NCBI GenBank assembly: GCA_009599575.1
Contig: VWND01000067.1
Span: 186,001-250,000 of the forward strand
Reading direction: 5' to 3'
Source: Blumeriella jaapii
Taxonomy: Eukaryota; Ascomycota; Leotiomycetes; Helotiales; Drepanopezizaceae
Length of the DNA: 64,000 nucleotides
Made by a program: the position numbers and the translations under genes. A model generated the notes under the pieces. It was given only the letters and a program-made list of their open reading frames with translations, was not told the origin of the DNA and searched no databases. Shown one piece after another: positions 55,849 to 64,000 of this stretch; position 1 is the first letter of the stretch; each line of letters starts with the position of its first letter.

Positions 55849-57030
55849 TTGCAAACTTTTTTTCGAGCAAATCAGATCGATCACCGCTTTTTGATTAAAA
55901 AACTTCGATTTTTTACGGTTTTCGAAACAGCTGTTTTTATCGTTAAAATAATTAATTTTTTTTTCGTATTTCGTATCGTTAATCAGCTTTTCTACGCTAA
56001 TCGCACAGCTAACAGCCTGATAGCTTTTCGAAAAAAAGCTGTACGAAACGCTACGAAAAAAAACGACGCTAATAATACTTCGTATATATTTAAACGCGAT
56101 TTGCTGTTATATTACGGTCGTTTAATAATATCAAACGTCGATTATTTTCGTTTAGCTTTTGTATAAAAAATATACGACCAGATTTTTACCGCTTACTTCA
56201 GCGCTCGCAAAACTACGCAATTGCTTTCGGACCAATATTATTAGCGAGGTATAACAATTTTCGTAAAATAATACTATCGTAATTATTACGCTTATCGAAA
56301 AAGTTCTGTTTTAAAAAATAAGCGCCTCGGCTTTTTTTAGTCTTTTTTTGTTTTTGACCATTTTTAGAAGCACGTTATAATAGATTTTTGCAGCTTTAAT
56401 AAAAACAAATACGGTTACGACAACGTGTTCGTAATAATAAATCGCTTTTCCAAATAAGCTATTTCGATTTTTTGCCATAAAAATATCGACGCTCGAAGCT
56501 TCGCCAAATTGTATATATTTTACGTATACAAGTATTTTGGCTTTTTAAAAAGTATTATTAGCGATCGTGGCCTTTAGTATTAGTTTATCTTTTGATTTGA
56601 ATTAAACAAAATACTCGGTACGTAACTAAAGCTTTCGACAGCCGCTTATTTTGAAACCGATGGTCAAATCGAAATTTACAATTAATATTTGCAAAAACGC
56701 TTTCGATTTTTCGTAAACTTTTATTAAAACGATTAAAGCGAATTTCTTTTAATAATGGATTTCGCTTAAATAATTTTTTTTTACGAAAGTCTAGATGGCT
56801 TTTTATTTTTTGAAATTGTATACGGTTATATTTTTTATATTAATTAAAACTGGAAGCTCGACATTTTCCTTTTTCCTAATTTTATATAAGTTAAACGCAA
56901 ACGAAGCTCGTGCGTACGCTCGCCGCTATTACGACGCTTAGAATTTTGCCAAATCGTATTTTTAATAAATCTACGACAAAATAAAAAAAAATGCGAATAA
57001 GTTTCGCCGCGCGATCGATTTTGATATTAG
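55849..57030 (+). pseudogene. pol: F integrase
   Basis: The open frame 55849-56166 covers the N-terminal part (SYIFKRDLLLYYGRLIISNV). The core follows with stops; collinear with A 9373-10540. Confidence 0.85.
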
Positions 57031-57560
57031 CGATTACGTTTGGTTCGATATGCGTCCATTTTCGATTTTTCGGCTTTTTCGCAAGCTCGACAATCTTATA
57101 AACGGCTTTTTTAAAATTGTAGCCAAAATTTTCGATAACGCTTTTAAACTAAACTTTTTTAGTATTATAAACGTATATTTAGTTTTTTACGTTAATCGAC
57201 TGCGTAAAACAGCTGACGACGCGCTTTCAGGTCAGGTTAATTCAGCTTTTGAATTTATTAATATAACTAATGAATTTAAATACGAAGTCGAAGAATTAAT
57301 CGCTTGTCGAATACAGCGGAAAACCTTTTAGTACAAAGCTTTTTAAGTTGGCTTAAATGAAAATCTTACGTGATACTTCGCGTTTGATTTTATATACGCT
57401 TTTCTAAAAATACGCGACTTTTATTTGGCGTATAAAAAGCTTTCCGGTTCTTTTGCAAAACTTGTAAATTAGCTGAAAGCGTATTCCGAAAGTTTAAATT
57501 CGTACGATTATTTAGATAACGACGTACTAATAAATAAAAGCTCGAGGGCGCGCTTTTTTC
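57031..57560 (+). pseudogene. pol: F GPF module and chromodomain
   Basis: The frame 57050-57331 reads FRKLDNLINGFFKIVAKIF (GPF with Pro to Phe), then INVYLVFYVNRLRKTADDAL and KYEVEELIACRIQRKTF, the best preserved chromodomain start in the window. The - frame 57390-57695 is a shadow. Confidence 0.88.
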
Positions 57561-57574
57561 GGACGGAAGGATAA

Positions 57575-57871
57575 TATAACGATTTATTCTGTTGCTATTT
57601 TTCGTATTACTCCAGCAACTACGTATAGCTGTAAGCTTTTTAGCAACTACGTATAGCTGCAAGCTCCCTGGTTTCCTGATGGGTCTCTTTATCAATTGTA
57701 AAAATTATTCATATATATAAAGCTCTTTTTTCTTAGTAATTTCTGCCTTTTGTAATTGTTGATTCTAAATGAATATTTTTGTTATAGAACCAAAAGCTCG
57801 TTTCTCATACCATGTGAATACGGCGACCAGTTGACTGATCTCCCAGCCCTTCGACTGATTAGATCGTCACA
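57575..57871 (+). repeat. F 3' LTR
   Basis: 297 bp, TATAACGATTTATTC to GATCGTCACA, with the duplicated unit mutated. Confidence 0.95.
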
Positions 57872-57876
57872 CTTTC

Positions 57877-58060
57877 GAATCGTAAAAATATCGTTTTTTG
57901 TTTTTATCGATTTATTATAATATAACTTTTTAATCGAAAATATTGGCGTCGATAGTCAAAATGATTTTTTTTACGTCTGGGTTATAATCGATTCGCATAA
58001 GCGATAAAACCGATAAAAAATCGTTTTTAAAAACTTTTATAGCTTTGCTTTGTTTTTTTT
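57877..58060 (-). pseudogene. pol: D RNase H, N-terminal part
   Basis: Collinear with E2 17610-17770; continues the domain cut by F. Confidence 0.6.
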
Positions 58061-59065
58061 CCTAAACGAAATCGATTTTTTTTTTTATCGTAACGTAAAT
58101 GGATACAGCTTTTTAAAAAAAGTTTTTGATTTAATTGCGGTAATAAATCACAACGCTAATAAAAGCTTTGGCTTCGGTAATATTTTTATATTTTTTTTAT
58201 TCGCAGATTTTTTTAATTTTTTTTCGTTAAAAATAGCGGCTAGCGCTATCAGTTATATAGCCAACGATATTTATTTCGGATATGCAGAATTTTGATCGAA
58301 AACTTATAATAGCTTTAGTTTTTTCGAAGCAAACTATAATTTTATCGATATTTTAAATATATTTTATTATATAACGTCGAATTTCAAAAAGAAATTTTTT
58401 TATTATTATAATATAATTTGGAGCTTTTTATTCCGACGTCGTTAATATAAAAAAAAGCAATATCAGAAATGCAAATTATAAAAACTTTATATACGATTTT
58501 CACGAATTAAACGACTGAATTAATAGCTTTTATAAGTATTCTGATTATACGCAGCAAACCGATTAAAATTTAAATTGCTGTTATATTTCGAAATCGTAAA
58601 TTAAATATTAAATAGTCGTAGCCGAAAAACAAATCGAAAAAAAAAACGATCGTTAATTCTGCGAATTCGTTTGAAAATTAATCGACGTTGAATAGCACGT
58701 TGGCGTTTCGTATCGTTATTTTGTTTATTTCGACGATTGCGATAATAAATTTATAAATGTTTTTTTTTTTTTTCGCAACGATAAATTATTTGTTTTTATA
58801 TAAGCCGTAGCAAAATTCGAAAATTTTTTATTTAATTCGTTTTTTCAGCATTTCGACTATTTTATTTTGGAAAGTTTTAGAAACTGAAAAAGTTTTTTTT
58901 TGCCAGGCTTCGTAAAACACGGTTTTAATATCGATATAAGACGTAACGTTAAAATTAAATTGGCTTATTTCGGTGAAATCGAAAGTTATAGCCTTTTTTC
59001 GGTTGCGTAAAATTTTATATAAAATCTTTTTTTTTTTTAATAAAAATTAGGTTCCGATTGTTAAA
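58061..59065 (-). pseudogene. pol: D reverse transcriptase
   Basis: Collinear with E2 16590-17600 and unbroken by insertions. It shows where A lies in E1 (AATTC at about 58664-58668). The fingers block TVFYEAWQKKTF is readable near 58890-58925 on -. The + frame 58050-58295 is a shadow. Confidence 0.85.
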
Positions 59066-59392
59066 TTATTAAATCGTTTTTTTGTAAGTCGGCTGCCAAA
59101 TAATAAGCTAGAAAATCGGCCGGTAATAAATCTTTCGAATTCGCTAATAATTAATTAAAATGGTTTTATTACTTCGTTTTTTTCGAACCAATCGTTTATT
59201 TTTCCGAAAATATTTCCATCGGATTCGCTAAAATTTACGAATCGTATTTTATCAGCTTTGCGTTTGTAAAAAATGCTAATATTAATACAAAAAAATAAAA
59301 TATATAAATCGGATTTATTTAATACAAAAACGAAATTTTCGAAACTTTTATTTCCGAATTAATAATCAAAAATATTAATATTAGCTAATTTT

Positions 59393-59425
59393 ATTCGCGA
59401 TGCTATTTCGATTAGCGACGTAAAT
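59393..59425 (+). repeat. 33-bp palindromic motif, site 3 (D)
   Basis: Arms ATTCGCGATGC and GCGACGTAAAT with the same centre (TATTTCGATTA) as in E1. Confidence 0.8.
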
Positions 59426-59499
59426 GCTTTTAGCCGAATATTTTCCAAGTTTTATTATAATTTAGCGTTTGTTTTAAGGCCAGAGCCGGCTATTCGTTT

Positions 59500-59945
59500 T
59501 CCGATAAAACGTCGATTAAAAAAACTTTATCGCCGGCGACGATAATTTGATTTTAAAAAAATCGGTTCCAGTTTTAAAAAAAAACTTTTATTTGGCCGTT
59601 TTCGGTGTATTTAAAACTGACGAAACTTTCCAGAATCCAAAGCATTTCAAAAATAATAAAATAAAAGCATTTTTTTATTATTAAAAAGTTTTTATAAATA
59701 ATAATACTTTTAACGTCGATTTTAATATTTCGTATAATTTTATTAAATTTAATCGTATTTTTATTAACGATAATATAAATTATTCGTTTATCGATAATAA
59801 TTAAAATATTATTAGCTTCGGCTGTTTTTTAGTTTATGCAATTAACTTCGGCTCTATTATCGAATAAAACGAAAGCGGTCGTATTTTTCTTAAGCATAAT
59901 TTTTATTTTTAATACTTTTATAGCCGTATAAAAGCAGTTTCGTCG
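59500..59945 (-). pseudogene. pol: D aspartic protease
   Basis: On - LFDNRAEVNCIN-type active-site block near 59840-59880, then the IVIYKNFLIIKKCFYFIIFE block near 59650-59710. Gly residues are lost. Confidence 0.75.
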
Positions 59946-62770
59946 TTTTGACTTTTGGGTTTTTATAGCGAAAGCCAAAAAACTAACTTTTTCCGAAGAT
60001 TTTTTTTTATCGGCTAAATTAATTGCGATGTTGTAAATTTCTTTCTGGTTTTTTTAATTTAAAATCGTTTTTTTCTCGGATAATTTCAACTTTTTCGTTT
60101 TTTTTTAATATAAGAATTTGTTTATTAATAATTTTGTCGAATTTTTTTTTTATATTAAATAAATTATTAAATTTCAATTTAATTTTTTATTTTATAATTT
60201 TTTTAATAGCTTCGTCGACGGTTTCGGGGCTAATATATTTATCGATTTATTTCTCGCTTCGCATTAATAATGGGCGCTTAAAAGCTAGTATTTTCTGAAT
60301 AATTTAAACCGAAATATCGGTATCGATATTTTTTATATCGTCGTTAATTTTTTCTATTATAAGCGTTTTTTTAATAGTTTTATCGGTTTTTTTTCGAATT
60401 CCAAAATCTTTTTTTTTTTCGATTCTGACGTTTTTTTTCATACTAATTAATTTGGCGAATAAAACAGGAGTATTTTGTTTTTTTGTGATTCGCTGGCTTA
60501 ATTATGCAGCCATAATATTTGCAAATGCGATACTTATATTAATAATATATATATTTGTTTTTTATTTATACATTTGAATTCCATTTATATTTAAAATAAA
60601 AGAATTCTTTTTAATTAATACGCTTTCGGAAATATTTTCTCTTTTACCGGTAAAAATCGTTTTCGCATTCTTTTTGTTTTTTAAGCAATCGTTCTATTCC
60701 GTACCTTTCATTTTTAAGCGAATAATATTTAACCAGCTCTGATTTTCAATTTTATTAAAAAGGCTTATTTCTATTTCCGTCGGTCCGAAGCAAATCGCTT
60801 CGTATTTATTAATATAACAAATACTATTGTTTATACAGAAATTAAACGTTTTGTATTTAAAACGAATATAAGGTTTTTCGCAATAAATTTCTTTGTTATT
60901 ACAAAATTTATATTTAAGGCCACGGGATTTGTTTTAATAATTACTTTTATTATTTTAATAGCCGCGATTTTGGTTTTCGCGTTGATTTTCTTTTTTCTTC
61001 TGATAATCGTTATTATAATTAATGTTTCGCTGATTCTGATCGTTAGTACGGAGAAATTGTTATTAAGCAGCTATTATTTTTACGATAGCTTAGCGAAATT
61101 AATCGCTTCGCGCATTTTAAAAAAAATAATTATTATAAAAGCTATTTTAATCGTTTTTATTATTCGAATTAACGTAAAAAAGTTTTTTCTGTTATTATAT
61201 AAAACCTTCGATTTTGCTTTAAAGCTTTTAAATTTTAATATCGGTAAATTTTAATACGAAAATTTCGATATTTTTGTTAAGCTTTTCCAAGCTAATAAGT
61301 TTTGCAAAACGATTAAATAGTATAATAATTGGTTGTTTTTTGGCGATTTCGGTAATTTTTAATAATTGGGCATATTTCTGCATTAAAGCTTCTACGTTTT
61401 TTTTGTAAATAAAAAAGAAAGATTTCTTTTGGTTTATAGCTTTAATAATACGTTCGCTTTAATTTTGCTTAAAAACGAACTTTACAAATTTAAAATACTA
61501 ATCGAAGATTTTAAAATTTTGTTTATTAATTTTAAAATACTTAATAATTTTGTTGCGAATATTAATTAAAAGGCCAAATAAAAACAATCTTTTTTGTTTA
61601 ATCTCGCTTAAAATCTTTTTATTAACGAAAACGTTAAAAACTTTCGTATAAATACGATAATAAATCTTAAATTCCTTGGCTTAGCGAATTGTTATAACAA
61701 ACTGTTTAAAAAAAACAATAATATCGCGGATTTGCTAACGATCGTGGTTTCGGAATTCCGATTTTAAAACTTTAACTAGCTTACGCCAGTTTCGAACTTT
61801 AATAGCTTTTTATTTATTTATCGATTTAATAATATTTTTGGTAATTAGGTTATAATAGCGAAAATTTATCGAATATTTTAGCTTTAAAAACTCCGAAATC
61901 CTCACAGGTTTTTTTATATTTTTCGATAAAATCGGTAATATTGGCGCTATTAAATAAAAGTGCACCAAAGGAGCCAGAAAAAGATATGCGGCCTCGCATA
62001 AGAAAACGAAAGGCGTCGTTGTTTATAATATTAGCGAAAATATTAATAAGGTTTGAGTTAAATAAATAAGTGTTTTTTGGAATTGCAAATTAAGAATTTT
62101 TAATATAAAAAAAATCGTTTTTAATAAAAAAGCTATCAAAAAGGTTTTTATGTTTTTTAAAGGAATTAAATAAAATAAGATTGCGTCCAAATATTTGAAT
62201 AGCGTATTAAAAAACTTATTTTTTGGTAAATTAACTGGATTAATATAATATTGCTGTATAATTTACGGTTTCGATATTTCGTGGCTCAAGCCAATACACG
62301 TACAGCCATTTTTTTATTACTTTTAATAAAAAGCCGCAAATTGTAATTGCCATAATTATAAAGCGTAAAATCAAAAGATTGAGTTTTCGCCAAGCTTTTA
62401 ATTAAAAAAGATTTAATTTAAAAAAGCCGAGCGCAGCGGTCGAAGCGTACGAACCAATATTCGATTTGTTATTTTTAAATAAAAAAGCGACTTTCGAACT
62501 TTAAATTTCGCACGGTTCAGAATTGCCTAACCGTAATTTCAAACGTTTCTAAAATATATTACATTTTTATAATTTAATAACTATACGCAAAATAAAAAAA
62601 GCCATTAAAAGTCTTTTATATAATACAACTGCGAATAATATTATATAAAAAGTTTTTCAAACCGTAATAGCGAAATATCGAAATCGATTTTAATTGTGAA
62701 TTTAAGAAATACATCGGCGAATATATAAAAACGAAACACCGAAGTTTAAATTCCTGCGTAAATCATCAAA
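59946..62770 (-). pseudogene. gag: D gag and 5' leader
   Basis: Collinear with E1 12675-15472. Cys-rich segment at about 60770-60925 (KFCNNKEIYCEKPYIRF, FNFC, SICYINKYEAICF). Capsid-like block near 61360-61720. + frames 60023-60298 and 60970-61254 are shadows. About 62250-62770 is leader without clear coding. Confidence 0.7.
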
Positions 62771-63036
62771 TATAAAAGTAGGTAGGAAAACCAAACTGAT
62801 ACAGCTATATATCGGTAGGTAAAATAGTTTAGAAAATTTCTAGAAAAAACTAAAAAAAGGAAAAAAAAATAAATAAAAATATGAATTAAACTGCGTGCCT
62901 ATAATACTATTTAAAAGAATGCTTTGCTTTTATATTTGTTAAAAGTAGTCAGTGGCAGAGGGTCTCGGAGGAGTCCATGCCTCGACCATAGCTAAAACTA
63001 CCAACTCCTATTAATACAAGGTATCACCGTTTTACA
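62771..63036 (-). repeat. D 5' LTR
   Basis: 266 bp, TATAAAAGTAGGTAGG to CACCGTTTTACA. Confidence 0.95.
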
Positions 63037-63500
63037 TTGGCTGAACGAATTTTATACGCGAATCGCTTTTTAATTAAGTTTATTATTTATTAAAATGGTA
63101 GGTTTTTAACTAAAGCGTATTACGAGTCAAATCGTACGTACGAAAGCCGTTTTAATGCTTTACAGGCTTTTTTTTAGCTTTTTGCTATTTTTTTTTTTTT
63201 TCACGCTAAAACGCCCTTTTTGACGTTTTTTCTTTTCGATCGGATCAACGACAACGCTCGTTTTTTATTTTATATCAGAAAGTTCAAAAAAGCTAATTTG
63301 CACGATTTTTTACGAGCCGATTTTCGGTTTTATTTAAAAGCTTTTTTAGGCTGATAAATGTAAACGAGGTCGAGCCGGCCGAAGATTCGTTTTCTGATAA
63401 TGGTAATAAAAACGAAAACTTTTTTTTAAACGATTTTCAAAACGTATATAAGAAAGTTGAAGGTTTTTTCGCTAGTCGGAGAAACGCCCAGGCTTAAGCA
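63037..63500 (+). pseudogene. gag: C gag, last part
   Basis: Same Pro/Arg-rich end as A and F, with stops. Confidence 0.65.
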
Positions 63501-63520
63501 AAGCTTTTTTTTTAGGCGTA

Positions 63521-63905
63521 TTGCGCGATATACGTTATTTTGACGTTCGAAAGCTTTTTGGTGGCGATTTATTAATAATTCCCGTTACACTTATTAAAAA
63601 CGGCCTTTTGTATAAAATAAAAGCGCTCGCCGATTTTAAAGCGAACGGTTATGCGTTGATCGATTCGGCGCTGATCAAATCTTTTTTTTTTTTTTTTAAA
63701 CTTTTGATTTAATTTTTTCCGGCTTTTTTTCTTATAAAAGAATATAATAAAACTCGTGGCTATTTAATTATATATTTTACGCTTTTTAATTTTATTATTA
63801 ATAATCGAATATAATCGTTTACTTTTTTTTTAATTATTAATTTCGGAAATTATAATATGATTTTAAGAAAAGCTTGGTTGGCCGAATATTAAGTTTTATT
63901 AAATT
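63521..63905 (+). pseudogene. pol: C aspartic protease
   Basis: The frame 63521-63712 reads KALADFKANGYALIDSALIK; the D-S-G-A box (63632-63646) is D-F-K-A. The end block near 63850-63890 reads FGNYNMILRKAWLAEY. Confidence 0.85.
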
Positions 63906-64000
63906 ATAATAAACGCAAGTTTTATTGGCCGAAGTTTTATTTTCCTACAGCTTTTTACGTTCGTTGTATTAAAGTTTTTTATTTGCATTTTCGAAAGATT

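Larger units (their letters stand above)
51405..57871 (+). mobile_element. F: full-length chromovirus inside D
   Basis: Two 297-bp LTRs and a complete ordered interior. The target duplication CTTTC is perfect (51400-51404 and 57872-57876); the empty site in E1 near 4160-4175 reads GCCGCTTTCGAATCG. Both LTRs carry the same extra 28-bp tandem unit, absent from A, B, C and G. Confidence 0.97.
45281..63036 (-). mobile_element. D: family E gypsy element, complete but split by F
   Basis: LTRs at 45281-45547 (3') and 62771-63036 (5'), flanked by TTGG at 45277-45280 and 63037-63040. Without F and its duplication it is about 11.3 kb. On -: gag, Cys-rich segment, protease, RT, RNase H (with F inside), integrase, GPY/F, spacer and extra 3' region. 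It is the only copy with both ends in the window, so it defines the family. Confidence 0.95.
63037..64000 (+). mobile_element. C: chromovirus continued after D
   Basis: Starts TTGGCTGAACGAATTTTATA, collinear with A from 6379. It leaves the window before the protease-RT linker. Confidence 0.92.

Noticed and set aside
617..59425. 33-bp motif as Rho-independent-type terminator or tRNA fragment
   Set aside because: It lies inside reading frames, has no T-run in a fixed place and no tRNA features; fungal context also makes bacterial terminators meaningless.
1..64000. Mitochondrial or plasmid origin because of very high AT
   Set aside because: Nuclear-type LTR elements with a chromodomain, target duplications and transition-type decay explain the composition; no mitochondrial genes or rRNA were seen.

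Overview
The window looks like an AT-rich, gene-free block of a filamentous ascomycete (Pezizomycotina-type) nuclear genome, built almost entirely from nested LTR retrotransposons wrecked by RIP-like C-to-T / G-to-A hypermutation. I see no intact host gene, tRNA, rRNA or CRISPR array. The organism call rests on three things: a chromodomain Ty3/gypsy element, fungal-type Ty1/copia and Ty3/gypsy polyproteins, and transition-type decay of repeats on both strands. Surviving C and G sit mostly in CpG.

Three families dominate. (i) A chromovirus of about 6.4 kb (LTR about 267-297 bp, TGTGACGAT...ATCGTCACA, 5-bp target duplications) occurs as A (4960-11362, +), B (37440-43855, -), F (51405-57871, +), C (43858-45280 plus 63037-64000, +) and the 3' fragment G (29344-30821, +). 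Order: gag, protease, RT, RNase H, integrase with GPF, chromodomain. (ii) A larger Ty3/gypsy family, here called E (LTR about 267 bp, TGTAAAA...TTTTACA, 4-bp target duplications, about 11.3 kb without nested inserts), occurs as E1 (1-15751, -), E2 (15752-23900, +), D (45281-63036, -) and solo LTRs at 31478-31744 and 33893-34149. After integrase GPY/F it carries an unrecognised 3' region of about 3.4 kb. (iii) A Ty1/copia element H (23901-29343, -) and a related LTR at 32670-32985.

Smaller parts are a TIR DNA element M (30822-32362), a third gypsy K (32986-35774, -) with tandem CCHC knuckles and an intact YFDD, and the 5' end of a gypsy-like element L (35775-37439, +).

Junctions give a nesting order. 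On the left, A sits in E1, E1 in E2, E2 in H, H in G, and G at the edge of M. M appears to sit in a copia remnant that cuts K. On the right, L cuts K, B cuts L, C landed at the edge of B head-to-head with it, D is in C and F is in D. No gene set here is likely to work together; every coding region I read carries stops or lost catalytic residues.

The most unusual signal is a 33-bp motif with an 11-11-11 layout: inverted 11-nt arms ATTCGCGGTGC and GCAACGCGAAT around a variable 11-nt centre. It occurs at five distinct positions in two different retrotransposon families (15 copies here), always 33 bp long. It lies in frame in polyprotein linkers but on opposite strands relative to coding in the two families. 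It resembles a coding-compatible palindromic mini-element.
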